A stretch of DNA of 64,000 bases from Mucilaginibacter rubeus (GCF_003286415.2 NZ_CP043450.1:1550001-1614000), one strand, 5' to 3'; positions 8,685-17,325 are shown, counted from the first letter of the stretch. The notes: generated by a model from the letters alone, not told the origin. Program-made: numbers and translations.

Positions 8685-10124
8685 TTATTTAACGCTTGGT
8701 TTCTCTTTGTATTCGTCGCTGATGTTTACCCTTAAACGCTTCATTGGCGCAAGTTCTGATTCATAAACACGTTTTTCACCATCACCTGCCGCTGTTTCTA
8801 CATCTCTGATATCACGTACCAGGCGTTGTAACCCTTGTGGCTCAACAGAAGCGGCGTGGTCAGAGCCCCACATGGCACGGTCAAGCGTAAAGTGACGCTC
8901 AACAAAGGTTGCGCCCATAGCCACAGCACCTACCGTAGTTGCCAGACCTGTTTCATGGCCCGAATAACCGATAGGGATGCCCGGATATTTGTTTTCCAGG
9001 GTCTGGATCATTTTCAGGTTAAGCTCTTGCGGAGGGCATGGATAAGCCGAAGTTGAATGAGCGATAAATAACGGATAATTTTCGTCAAACGCGTTGATAT
9101 AATCCATAGTTGTTTCGATTTCTTTCATGGTCGACATACCGGTTGAAAGCATTAGCGGTTTACCAGTTTCCAGAATTCGCTGGATTAAAGCGAAGTCGGT
9201 TAATGATGCAGATGCCAGTTTGTACAGGATAGTATCAAATTGCTCCATAAAATCAACAGATGGTGCGTCCCAGGCAGATACAAACCAATCGATACCTACT
9301 TTTTTGCAGTATTGGTCGATGGTTGCATATTCGGCTATACCAAATTCGGTTTTGCGTTTGTAGTCGATGTACGTTATACGGCCCCATGGGGTATCGCGCA
9401 TAATTTCCCACTGATCGCGTGGTACACAGATTTCCGGTGTGCGTTTTTGAAATTTAACGGCATCGGCTTTAGCAGCCACAGCCTCATCAATTAATTTTTT
9501 GCAAATTTCAAGCGAACCATTGTGGTTAATGCCAATTTCGGCAATGATATAGCTTGGCTGGCCTTTGCCAATTACACGGCCATTTTGCAAAGTGATGCTG
9601 CCATTTCTTGTACCTGATAGGTATTTGTCGCTTTTAGCTTCGATGATCATCTCGGCAAATTCACGGAAACAGCCACCACCGCCATTTAATGAGCTTACAA
9701 AATCAACCTGCGCTTTAACATGTGGTAAAGCATCGGCAGGAGATGCAGTAAGGCCGGCCAGTTTCATCACCTCCAGGTCGTTATAATCATCACCTATAAA
9801 AGCAACTTCGTTAGGTTGCAGACCTAAACGGCTGCAGATTTCTTTAAAGGTAGTTGCTTTATCTTTTATACCTAAATGCAGTTCGGTGATGTGTAATTTT
9901 TCGGCTCTTTTAATTAATGATGGCGAGTTTTCGCCGGTGATAATGCCTGTTTCTACACCAGCAAATTTGCGAAGGCGTTCAACCCCCATACCATCGCGCA
10001 TGCTGAATTTCTTTAAAAGCTCGCCGTCATGATTGTAGTATACTCCGGCATCTGTTAAAACCCCATCGTTGTCGGTAAGCAATAATTTAATGCCTGCCGC
10101 CTTTTGTTTCAAAATCTCGTTCAT
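8685..10124 (-). CDS. KdsC-like HAD phosphatase fused to NeuB-family PEP-condensing synthase
   Basis: 479 residues. Residues about 1-165 are a KdsC-type C0 HAD phosphatase: nucleophile motif DNDGVLTD (Asp18, Asp20), an ITGENS motif II and GDDYNDLEVM as motif IV. From about residue 185 follows a NeuB TIM barrel (YIIAEIGINHNG, ADAVKFQKRTPE, YKLASASLTD, LSTGMST, SAYPCPPQELN, GYSGHETG, ERHFTLDRAMWGSDHA). The usual C-terminal SAF/antifreeze-like domain is absent; the chain stops about 15 residues after the barrel. NeuB enzymes condense PEP with an aldose, and a fused phosphatase implies a phosphorylated product, as in Kdn-9-phosphate or eukaryotic sialate-9-phosphate synthesis. The sugar substrate is unknown. 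Confidence 0.85.
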   Translation of the reverse strand: MNEILKQKAAGIKLLLTDNDGVLTDAGVYYNHDGELLKKFSMRDGMGVERLRKFAGVETGIITGENSPSLIKRAEKLHITELHLGIKDKATTFKEICSRLGLQPNEVAFIGDDYNDLEVMKLAGLTASPADALPHVKAQVDFVSSLNGGGGCFREFAEMIIEAKSDKYLSGTRNGSITLQNGRVIGKGQPSYIIAEIGINHNGSLEICKKLIDEAVAAKADAVKFQKRTPEICVPRDQWEIMRDTPWGRITYIDYKRKTEFGIAEYATIDQYCKKVGIDWFVSAWDAPSVDFMEQFDTILYKLASASLTDFALIQRILETGKPLMLSTGMSTMKEIETTMDYINAFDENYPLFIAHSTSAYPCPPQELNLKMIQTLENKYPGIPIGYSGHETGLATTVGAVAMGATFVERHFTLDRAMWGSDHAASVEPQGLQRLVRDIRDVETAAGDGEKRVYESELAPMKRLRVNISDEYKEKPSVK

Positions 10125-10139
10125 AATAGTTGGTTTAAA

Positions 10140-10943
10140 TTAAATAGCTGTCCACCCTCCGTCTACAACCAGGTTAGCGCCGGTCATATAAGCCGATGCC
10201 TCACTGGCCAGGAATATAAGCGCGCCCTGATAGTCTGACGCTTTGGCCATGCGGCCCAATAAAGTTTTTGCTGAATAGTTCCCTATAAAATCTTCGGTTT
10301 GCCCGGCTTCAACGCCGCCAGGAGAAAGGGTATTTACCCTAACGCCGGTATGTCCCCAATAGGCTGCCAAGAAACGCGTAAAATTGATGATAGCACCTTT
10401 AGTAACCGGATAGGCTGCCGACTTGTAAAAAGTTTGCTGCCCGTGCGCATCGCGGTAAATACTTTGATCAGGGCCAACCATACCATAGGTTGATGCTATG
10501 TTGATGATACTGCCGCTGTGTTGCAAAGCCATGTGCGTGCCAAATACCTGCGAGCATAAAAACACCCCGGTAATATTTACATTAAGCGATTGCTGGAAAG
10601 CCTCCAATGGATAGTTTTCAAACGCAGATAGCTCCTTGGCCATGGCCGGGTTCTCGAACTTATCGTTAATGGCAGCGTTATTCACCAGTACATCAACCGA
10701 ATCATATTTATCAAGTGCCGCGTTTAGCGCGTCAATCAGTGATTCTTTGCTGGTTACGTCAACGCCCAAGCCTAAATGGTTATCGCCCAGTTGTGCAGCA
10801 AATGTTCTGGTTTCTTCGGCGTTTATATCGGCTGCTATTACGTTTGCACCTGCCGCCACAAGGGCCTCGCAGTGTTTACGCCCGATAAGCCCCAGCGCGC
10901 CGGTTACCACGGCGGTTTTGCCTTTTAATGAAAACAGATCCAT
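10140..10943 (-). CDS. SDR-family oxidoreductase of the sugar operon (PtmA-like)
   Basis: 267 residues, a single Rossmann domain. The nucleotide-binding motif is TGALGLIG, with the glycine pattern TGxxGxxG instead of the classical TGxxxGxG. NNAA follows strand 4, with catalytic Ser in INIASTYG and the YxxxK pair in AAYPVTKGA; Asp in ADIN after strand 2 favours NAD(H). The C-terminal ASAYMTGANLVVDGGW is typical of classical SDRs. It resembles SDRs of flagellin-sugar clusters such as PtmA. It lies 15 nt before the KdsC-NeuB gene and probably oxidises or reduces a hydroxyl/keto group of the sugar. Confidence 0.8.
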   Translation of the reverse strand: MDLFSLKGKTAVVTGALGLIGRKHCEALVAAGANVIAADINAEETRTFAAQLGDNHLGLGVDVTSKESLIDALNAALDKYDSVDVLVNNAAINDKFENPAMAKELSAFENYPLEAFQQSLNVNITGVFLCSQVFGTHMALQHSGSIINIASTYGMVGPDQSIYRDAHGQQTFYKSAAYPVTKGAIINFTRFLAAYWGHTGVRVNTLSPGGVEAGQTEDFIGNYSAKTLLGRMAKASDYQGALIFLASEASAYMTGANLVVDGGWTAI

Positions 10944-10946
10944 GAT

Positions 10947-12293
10947 TTAGGCTATGCTTTTAGGTTTGATGTTGTAATTGCTCACCTTACGGAAAACGGC
11001 CTCTAACACTTCACCTTTTAGTTGATCTTTGATATTACCGCTTTCGATAGCCGCTTTCAGCAATGGCAATACATCACGGTAAGCAGTAAGGATGTAGTCG
11101 ATATCCTCAGTGGTGTGGCTATAGCACATGTTGTGGAAACCTGCCCAAAGTATGCCGCGTTTTATCATTTCCTGCTGCATGAAAGTTTTTACTTCAAGTC
11201 CGTTACCGGCATCGGGAGTAAAGGTTACCATGCTACGGCAGTTAAAGCCAATACAGCGGGTGTATTTATCAACGCCTAATTCAATGGCAAGGCTGTTGTA
11301 ACCATCTTTCAATAAAGCACCATGCTCATCAAGGTATTGCGGTACCTTTTTATCGCGAAGCTCATTGATGGTAGCAATGCAAGCCGCTAATGATAGAGCT
11401 TCGCCGCCAAACGTGGTATAGCTGAATACTTCGGAGTTGAAAAGCTCCATTACGTCGGCACGACCGGTTAACAATGCTATCGGCATACCGTTGGCACATG
11501 CTTTTGAGAATACGGCCAGATCCGCTTTAACATTAAAGTACTCCTGTGCGCCGCCCACTGCCACGCGGAAACCTGTCCACATTTCATCAAAAATGAGCAG
11601 GGTGCCGTTAGCTTTACATACTTCGGAAAGCTCCTGAAGGTAACCGGGTTTTGGTGCTTCAAAAATGAAGGGCTCCAGTATCAGGGCGGCAACGGTTTCA
11701 TCTAAAGCGGCTTTTACCGATTCTATATCGTTATATTCAAAAGTATAGGTGAGGTCCTGGATAGCTTCAGGAACACCAGAGTTACGGCTGGTAATACCAA
11801 TGTACCAATCATGCCAGCCATGGTAACCACAGCAAAATACCTTATCGCGGCCGGTGAATGCACGGGCTACACGAATAGCGGCAGAACAAACATCAGCGCC
11901 TGTTTTAGAAATTTTTACTGCTTCGGCATTAGGCACAACCTGTTGTACCAGCTCGGAAAGCTCAACCTCCAGCGGGTGCATCAATGAAAAAGTGATACCA
12001 TCATTCAGTTGCTGGCGGATAGCTTCGTCAACAGCAGGGTAGGCGTAACCCAAAGAAATTGGGCCGATAGCAGAGTTTAAATCGATGAATTCGTTGCCGT
12101 CAACGTCCCATACGTGCGATCCTTTACCTTTTACAAGGTATTTTGGCGCTACACCCTTGGTAAATTGTCCCGGGCCTTTAGCCAGGGTTTGGGTAACCGG
12201 TTTCTGAACTTTTAAAGCACGTTCGTATAATTTATCCGATTCGGTGATGTTCGGATAATTGTTGTTTAGCTCAATTTTATTAGCCATGATCAA
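10947..12293 (-). CDS. Class III PLP aminotransferase (glutamate-1-semialdehyde aminomutase-like)
   Basis: 448 residues; two ATGs two codons apart (12293, 12287) could start it. Family features are the glycine-rich substrate loop DLNSAIGPISLGYAYP, DEMWTGFR (Asp contacts the PLP ring nitrogen), FSKACANGMPIA (the PLP-binding lysine) and TTFGGEALSLAA. The chain is similar to HemL in length and layout, but position in the operon argues against heme synthesis. It may transaminate a sugar aldehyde/ketone, or shift an amino group, on a precursor of the acidic sugar. Gaps are 5 nt upstream and 3 nt downstream. Confidence 0.8.
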   Translation of the reverse strand: MIMANKIELNNNYPNITESDKLYERALKVQKPVTQTLAKGPGQFTKGVAPKYLVKGKGSHVWDVDGNEFIDLNSAIGPISLGYAYPAVDEAIRQQLNDGITFSLMHPLEVELSELVQQVVPNAEAVKISKTGADVCSAAIRVARAFTGRDKVFCCGYHGWHDWYIGITSRNSGVPEAIQDLTYTFEYNDIESVKAALDETVAALILEPFIFEAPKPGYLQELSEVCKANGTLLIFDEMWTGFRVAVGGAQEYFNVKADLAVFSKACANGMPIALLTGRADVMELFNSEVFSYTTFGGEALSLAACIATINELRDKKVPQYLDEHGALLKDGYNSLAIELGVDKYTRCIGFNCRSMVTFTPDAGNGLEVKTFMQQEMIKRGILWAGFHNMCYSHTTEDIDYILTAYRDVLPLLKAAIESGNIKDQLKGEVLEAVFRKVSNYNIKPKSIA

Positions 12294-12298
12294 TATTT

Positions 12299-13237
12299 TT
12301 ATTCTGAAAATTCAGGTGTTAAAATTTGTGGTTGGTTGTGGGCAGTTTGGTAGCCCAGTATTTTTTCGGCAATCTGTTTGCCTGTAAAACCTTCATGCTC
12401 TAATACAGAAGGAAGCAGTGCCGGCCTGAACCATTTTTCGTTCAATGCCATAGGCAATACATTGGCCGTTGTGCGGTGTTTTAATAAAACCTCGGCCACA
12501 ATGGTGTAAAGACCGCCTGTTAAAAAATGGTCCTCAAGTGTAACTACCAGCTTGCTTTGTGCCGATGCTTTGAGTATAGCCTGCTCATCAACAGGTTTCA
12601 GGCTGCGCATGTTGATCAAGCCAACAGAAAGGCCTTCGCTTTTCAGCATTTCAACGGCTATCAGCGCCTGCTCAAACAGCAAACCATAGGTTAAGATGGT
12701 TACGTCGCTGCCCTCTGATATCACTTCGGCCTTGCCCGGAGTAAAAGGCTCGTGTATATAAGTGGTTTTGCGCGTGTTGATGCGGGTGTACGCCGGGCTT
12801 TTGCTTTCCCAGATCTGGGGCAGCATTTTTACCAGGTCGTCTTCATCGGCCGGTGCAAATACGGTTACATTAGGGATGCCCCTCATAATCGAGATATCTT
12901 CAATAGCCTGGTGAGTTGGCCCGTTACCATCCGATAAAAAGCCGGGGATGAATGAGCTTAGCTTAACCGGTAAATTGGCTATGCCAACATCGGTACGTAC
13001 AAACTCAAACGCGCGCATGGTTAAAAAGGCGGCGAGCGCGTGTACAACGGGTGTACGGCCACGCAATGCCAGACCGGCTGCCGCGCCAATCATGGTTTGC
13101 TCAGTAATACCTGTATCAATAAAACGTTTGCCTAATATGCCGGGCAGGTTGCGTACCAATGCGCGGTTTTCGGCGGTCATTACAATCACCTGCTCATTGG
13201 CAAGGGCTGTTTGGGTTAAAAGTTCTTCGTAACTCAT
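12299..13237 (-). CDS. Transketolase C-terminal subunit (split enzyme)
   Basis: 312 residues covering the pyrimidine-binding and C-terminal domains of a transketolase. The catalytic glutamate sits in DTGITEQTMIGAAAGLALRG, followed by AFLTMRAFEFVRTD and DGNGPTHQAIEDISIMR, all typical of transketolase/DXPS Pyr domains. It begins 1 nt after the stop of the N-terminal half, and the two should form a heterotetramer. This split type is common in secondary-metabolite and surface-sugar clusters, where it transfers a two-carbon ketol unit. The tail after the last domain is rich in polar residues and looks disordered. Confidence 0.85.
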   Translation of the reverse strand: MSYEELLTQTALANEQVIVMTAENRALVRNLPGILGKRFIDTGITEQTMIGAAAGLALRGRTPVVHALAAFLTMRAFEFVRTDVGIANLPVKLSSFIPGFLSDGNGPTHQAIEDISIMRGIPNVTVFAPADEDDLVKMLPQIWESKSPAYTRINTRKTTYIHEPFTPGKAEVISEGSDVTILTYGLLFEQALIAVEMLKSEGLSVGLINMRSLKPVDEQAILKASAQSKLVVTLEDHFLTGGLYTIVAEVLLKHRTTANVLPMALNEKWFRPALLPSVLEHEGFTGKQIAEKILGYQTAHNQPQILTPEFSE

Positions 13238-13238
13238 C

Positions 13239-14105
13239 TTATCGCACCACTAAAGTTTCTGATGTTAATGTTGTATTGTGCTGGCCATGCAGCTCTAATA
13301 AAAGCTGTTCAATCTCGTCTGCATTGAAATTGCAGAACCACCTGTCGGCGCGTTCCTGTATGCTTGGCAGGCCTTTACCACGCACGGTATCGGCAATAAT
13401 TACATTGAGTTTTCCGGCCTGGAAAGGGAAGGCGCCGAAGGCTTGATCAAGCTCGGCAAAACTGTGCCCGTCTATTCTTTTAACTGCCGCGCCAAAAGCC
13501 TCAAACTTATCGGCAAGCGGCTCCAGCGGGATCAGGTCTTCTGTACGCATATTGGCCTGGAAGTGGTTACGGTCAACCACAAACAGCAGGTTATCCAGTT
13601 TATAAGCATTGGCTACCAGCATGGCTTCCCAGCAGGTGCCTTCGTTAAGCTCGCCATCACCCAAAATACAAATCACTTTGTTTGTACTGCCGCTGATCTT
13701 CAAATCCATAGCGACACCAATAGCTACCGAAGGCAAATGGCCTAATGAACCTGAATGGAATTCGATGCCCGGAATTTTGGTGTTGGGGTGCCAGTAAATA
13801 TGATCGTTAAGTAAAAGGTGATTTTTTAAACGCTCTTTCTCTAACAAGCCTAACTCGGCGAAGGTGCCGTACAAGGCAGGCACGTCATGACCTTTGGAAA
13901 GGAAAAGGTAATCACGCTCCGGATTGTTAAGGTTATCCTTGTTAATATTTAAAAAACGATTGTATAAATAAACGATCAGGTCTACCGCTGATAATGATGC
14001 GCCTGTAAAACACCCGCCGTCGGTAGACATGCGGATGATATGCTCCCGCACTTTCAGAGCGGTGTCTGTTAATTCCTGGTAATTGTTGTTCTCCACTGTT
14101 ATCAT
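13239..14105 (-). CDS. Transketolase N-terminal subunit (split enzyme)
   Basis: 288 residues forming the TPP diphosphate-binding domain. The hallmark GDGELNEGTCWEA...N motif binds Mg-TPP, and SKGHDVPALYG and FHSGSLGHLPSVAIGVA supply conserved histidines near the cofactor. The Pyr domain is in the adjacent gene. It lies 8 nt after the cytidylyltransferase gene, so it is unlikely to be the cell's housekeeping pentose-phosphate transketolase (inference from context). Confidence 0.85.
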   Translation of the reverse strand: MITVENNNYQELTDTALKVREHIIRMSTDGGCFTGASLSAVDLIVYLYNRFLNINKDNLNNPERDYLFLSKGHDVPALYGTFAELGLLEKERLKNHLLLNDHIYWHPNTKIPGIEFHSGSLGHLPSVAIGVAMDLKISGSTNKVICILGDGELNEGTCWEAMLVANAYKLDNLLFVVDRNHFQANMRTEDLIPLEPLADKFEAFGAAVKRIDGHSFAELDQAFGAFPFQAGKLNVIIADTVRGKGLPSIQERADRWFCNFNADEIEQLLLELHGQHNTTLTSETLVVR

Positions 14106-14113
14106 TCGCTTTG

Positions 14114-14941
14114 TTATAATTCCTGTAAGTTTTTTGTGGGCGCCTGTTTGGTTTGGGCAGATGTGATGGTTTTCAATTCATCTACATGATGCCTGTACCA
14201 GTTTACCCCCGCGTATTGCGCGTTTATATTGTAGATCTCGGGCTTTTGATTAAGCAGGTTAAGGATATCATCGCATGAGAATTGATTATTATCGGCATAC
14301 AACTCCCTGAATACACGTTCTATAAAATAATAGTCCTCTGCATAATCAATAGTGAACCGGTGCGACATGGAATAATCCAAGCCCGTAGGCCAGCTTACGT
14401 TGCCTATCCTGAATAATTGTGGGTTTTCCCATATATAAGGAGTGGTATGCTCCAGTTCCAGTTCACGGTTTGCGTTTTCCCAGGCTTTGGTGAGGCAAGC
14501 AATGGTCATGATCTCCACATCATTGCCGTCGGGGTAAGTGGCCGGGTGCAGGTTACTTACAAAATCAAAATCGTTCTGGTTGGCAAAAAAATAGTCCAGC
14601 ACATGATCAATAATAAGAGGATCAATTAGCGGGCAATCAGAGGGGATTTTTAATACGATATCGGCATGATGAAGTTTCGCGGCCTGGTAGTGCCTGTCGA
14701 GCAGGTTATTCAGGCTGCCCCGGTAATAAGGAATACCGATGTTGATGGCTTCACTGATGATAATATCATCGTCCGGTGTTTCGGATGTGGCTATGATAAT
14801 TTCGGCTTCATGACGGATCATTTTAAGCCGTTCAATCATCCTGGCAAGCAGGCTTTTGCCTAATATAGGCAGCATTACCTTACCCGGCAGCCGGCTTGAT
14901 GCCATGCGGGCCTGTACTACTATAAGGATCTTGTTTTTCAC
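14114..14941 (-). CDS. SpsF-like cytidylyltransferase-family protein
   Basis: 275 residues starting with GTG. The N-terminal motif VVQARMASSRLPGKVMLPILG is the nucleotide-binding loop of CTP_transf_3 proteins (SpsF, NeuA, KdsB), and the family pattern KIPSDCPLIDP follows at about residue 100. SpsF proteins are named after Bacillus spore-coat polysaccharide genes; by fold they should activate an acidic sugar as its CMP derivative. Together with the NeuB-type synthase this gives the activation step. The C-terminal 40 residues are not part of the core domain. Confidence 0.8.
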   Translation of the reverse strand: MKNKILIVVQARMASSRLPGKVMLPILGKSLLARMIERLKMIRHEAEIIIATSETPDDDIIISEAINIGIPYYRGSLNNLLDRHYQAAKLHHADIVLKIPSDCPLIDPLIIDHVLDYFFANQNDFDFVSNLHPATYPDGNDVEIMTIACLTKAWENANRELELEHTTPYIWENPQLFRIGNVSWPTGLDYSMSHRFTIDYAEDYYFIERVFRELYADNNQFSCDDILNLLNQKPEIYNINAQYAGVNWYRHHVDELKTITSAQTKQAPTKNLQEL

Positions 14942-14951
14942 GGTAAAATGA

Positions 14952-16016
14952 TTACCAATTAGCTATTAGTTCTTCAGTTAACTCAGGCTCCGGCCGGCTA
15001 ACATGGTATTTATCCATAGCCAGTTGCGGATCAAAGCTTTCTTTATTGCCATCGTGTTTTAAATAGCCACGGCAAATAGCAGCGATATTTCTTGCCGATA
15101 CACCATCGTTCTGTATCGGTGTAAGGCGTTTAAGTTCATTAATATCAAAAAGTGAATGAACCTTTTTGCCTAAAGCAATGCCGGTATAAACCACGGTTGA
15201 GTATTGAGTAATGAGCTCACAGCAGTTAGCTATCATGTGGTTGGTATTGCCTTTGCTGTATACCAATGTACCGGCCGGGGTGTTGGCGTAGATTTCCTTT
15301 TCGGCGCGGGCGACGTTCTCATTAGGGTGAAGCTTAAAGAGCAAGGGACGGCCATTAGCGATTTTTACTGCCTTTTTTATAAAAGCTATCCGGTTTTCAA
15401 TGCGGAAGGTTTCGCGCATATCTGTAGTGGCCACCATAACATAGTTGTGGTGCGGAAAATCATTATTAATATGCTGAACCAGGTTGTCATAATTCGGCAT
15501 ACCGGTAACCACAATTTTGCGTTCCTCGGTGCCTTTACCCATAAAGTATTGCTTGTAGCCTGTTGATGCAGCGCAGTAAACATCACATATGTTTGATGAT
15601 CCGTTTAATGAGGTATTGCCGCAAAGTGTAGGCGGAAGCTTTAGGGCTTTAACAACACCGCTCCAGGGGGTATAACGATCAATCATACCTTCCTGCACCC
15701 AAATGGTTTTACTGTTACGCATGCGTGGCGGCACAATCAAGTCGGTACAAAATACAACAAGGTCGTATTGGTTTTTCTTTGCTCCAAAGTCAATCTGTAA
15801 ACCGTTTTGTTGAAGATAATCTTCGGAGATAAGCCTGAATTTGTTAGAAAGTACCGTGCCGCTAAGTAGCGTAGTTTTATTTATAATATTATTTAAAGTA
15901 GCGTTATCAGTAAACAACTGGCTAAACCAGCAATCAAATTCAGGCAGCTCATTGGCTATCTGGTGCATTTGCGTGGTTTGGTTAATTGAACCGGTAATGA
16001 ATAATATTTTCTTCAT
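14952..16016 (-). CDS. Putative GT-B-fold glycosyltransferase, first gene of the operon
   Basis: 354 residues, no signal peptide or membrane helix. It starts with a Rossmann-like strand (MKKILFITGSINQTTQMHQIANELPEF), and the second half contains FKLHPNE and CELITQYSTVVYTGIALGKKV. The pattern 'HP.E ... YST ... ALGK.V' is shared by capsule-type (KpsC/KpsS, polysialyltransferase-like) and CDP-glycerophosphotransferase-like enzymes. Because it leads an operon with a CMP-sugar pathway, it may transfer the acidic sugar to an acceptor. The exact family is not certain. Confidence 0.55.
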   Translation of the reverse strand: MKKILFITGSINQTTQMHQIANELPEFDCWFSQLFTDNATLNNIINKTTLLSGTVLSNKFRLISEDYLQQNGLQIDFGAKKNQYDLVVFCTDLIVPPRMRNSKTIWVQEGMIDRYTPWSGVVKALKLPPTLCGNTSLNGSSNICDVYCAASTGYKQYFMGKGTEERKIVVTGMPNYDNLVQHINNDFPHHNYVMVATTDMRETFRIENRIAFIKKAVKIANGRPLLFKLHPNENVARAEKEIYANTPAGTLVYSKGNTNHMIANCCELITQYSTVVYTGIALGKKVHSLFDINELKRLTPIQNDGVSARNIAAICRGYLKHDGNKESFDPQLAMDKYHVSRPEPELTEELIANW

Positions 16017-16230
16017 CCTTTTATTTCAATTAGCGATAGATCCCTGAAATTTTGTTTGTGAAAGGCATTAAGGTATAACCCGATTTTGTAAAGATTCTGT
16101 AGTTATTAGGCGCGAAAATTGATCGGGCGGCAAGCGCAGTAATATTGTCAGGTTGAATAATTATCATATCAAGTATCAAAATATCGCAGCTGCACCCACT
16201 TTACAAATTCCTTATCCAGAATTTAAATAA

Positions 16231-16244
16231 GTGGTCGCGACCAC
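16231..16244. promoter_or_regulatory. 14-bp perfect palindrome, candidate operator
   Basis: gtggtcgcgaccac is a perfect self-complementary sequence in otherwise AT-rich DNA, 215 bp upstream of the first operon gene. Its GC content contrasts with its surroundings. No regulator is known. Confidence 0.4.
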
Positions 16245-16265
16245 GCCCATGTCCGGCTAAAACTT

Positions 16266-16327
16266 ACGATTTGATAAATGTAGGAGGGCAATTTTTAAAT
16301 AATGAGAACCCAAAGTTATCAAATCGT
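16266..16327. repeat. 12-bp perfect inverted repeat upstream of the operon
   Basis: acgatttgataa (16266-16277) is exactly complementary to ttatcaaatcgt (16316-16327), with 38 nt between. It could be a pair of regulator half-sites or a long hairpin in a leader RNA. Confidence 0.45.
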
Positions 16328-16661
16328 TAAGCCGTGACATGCAGTAAATTATTTATTAACAAACGTTACGCGCTGTTAATTGCTTTAAACAGAGCGTTAT
16401 AACGCAGGAGAGAAACAATAAAATATCAGAAATGCAGTAGGGTTAACTGAAATACAAGTTACAATCAAGTTTACATTATTGCAAAATTTTTCTTACAAAG
16501 TGTTTTTCGACTGTTAGAAAAGCTAATTTTACTGGTTTTGCCATTGAAAAAATCCGTACCTAAAAATAAAGGGTTTTATGCCGGCAAGGTATCTGTATTT
16601 ATGCAAATGATGAGCGTGATCCTGCAATCTTATTTAACGGCAATCTGATTATAAAGATTGG

Positions 16662-16961
16662 TTAAACCATTATCTTAAATATAATGAGCATAGCGGTAAT
16701 AAATAACACAATCATCCCGCCAAGAAAAAGATAATCGGCTACGGCTTCTGTACGCCCTCCCTGTTTAATGTTCCCCCTGATGGAAAGGAATGAAAGGATA
16801 CAGCTCAGCATAAAGAAAACAAGTGCTACGGTTACCGTTTCATCAATATAAGTACGTTCGGAGAGTTTCAGGAATTTTAATGAAGTAAGTACTACAAAAC
16901 ATAAGCCCAGCAAATTTGATGCAGCGTTAAGGATATGGGGCGATTTATCGTTGCGGATCAT
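16662..16961 (-). CDS. Small three-helix membrane protein of unknown function
   Basis: 99 residues. Three hydrophobic segments (about 15-32, 42-60 and 77-97) are separated by short charged loops (KLSERTYIDET and RGNIKQGGRTEA). I do not recognise the family. The composition and ATG start with no overlapping gene on either strand make it a plausible real gene. It is isolated by about 645 bp on one side and 364 bp on the other. Confidence 0.6.
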   Translation of the reverse strand: MIRNDKSPHILNAASNLLGLCFVVLTSLKFLKLSERTYIDETVTVALVFFMLSCILSFLSIRGNIKQGGRTEAVADYLFLGGMIVLFITAMLIIFKIMV

Positions 16962-17325
16962 AGTATATAAGGAGTGCCGGGCATAAAACTAATAAAATAT
17001 AGATCAAGCAGAATTTTAATTGTCAGAAAATATTTGATCTTCAATATCAGTAGTTAAGGGCATAACTTATGGGCCGGTGTGCAAAATACTCAAGGATTGA
17101 TTATTTTTATCGAAATATTGGATGTCAATGGCCAGTAGCTGAAAGCTGTTATTTAAGAATAGTTGTTGTTTATTTAGGTTCGTGCCTTTTTAAATAACGA
17201 TATATCGCCACTTATACTGTTTCGCTGTTTGTTAATATGTTGCTATATAGATAGTTGCGTGTTTGGTACGTATCTTGTAAACAGCTTATAATATTTAAGT
17301 TCCTACATCTTAAACACATTACCTC
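16962..17325. other. 364-bp intergenic region
   Basis: AT-rich divergent spacer between the small membrane protein and the barrel gene. No ORF, RNA gene or clear repeat is visible. It should contain the promoter of the barrel gene, but no perfect -7 box was found. Confidence 0.5.

Larger units (their letters stand above)
7314..16016 (-). other. Predicted nine-gene operon for a CMP-activated acidic sugar
   Basis: Nine minus-strand genes follow each other with gaps of 10, 8, 1, 5, 3, 15, 2 and 7 nt and no intervening terminator. In transcription order they encode a GT-B-like transferase, an SpsF-like cytidylyltransferase, the transketolase N and C halves, a class III aminotransferase, an SDR, a KdsC-NeuB fusion, a sterol-desaturase-family protein and an SMR transporter. 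The spacing supports one transcript. The presence of PEP-condensing, phosphatase, CTP-transferase and glycosyltransferase-like steps supports a nonulosonic-type sugar pathway (inference). Confidence 0.75.
16017..16661. other. 645-bp gene-free region upstream of the sugar operon
   Basis: No convincing ORF or RNA gene is seen. It carries a 14-bp perfect palindrome (16231-16244), a 12-bp perfect inverted repeat with a 38-nt spacer (16266-16327) and an imperfect dyad around 16364-16404. No clear TAnnTTTG/TTTG promoter pair could be placed on the minus strand. It presumably holds the operon promoter and 5' leader. Confidence 0.5.

Noticed and set aside
10947..12293. Reading the class III aminotransferase as HemL (heme synthesis)
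   Set aside because: Sequence alone could allow it, but the gene is embedded in a sugar operon and lacks any neighbouring tetrapyrrole gene.
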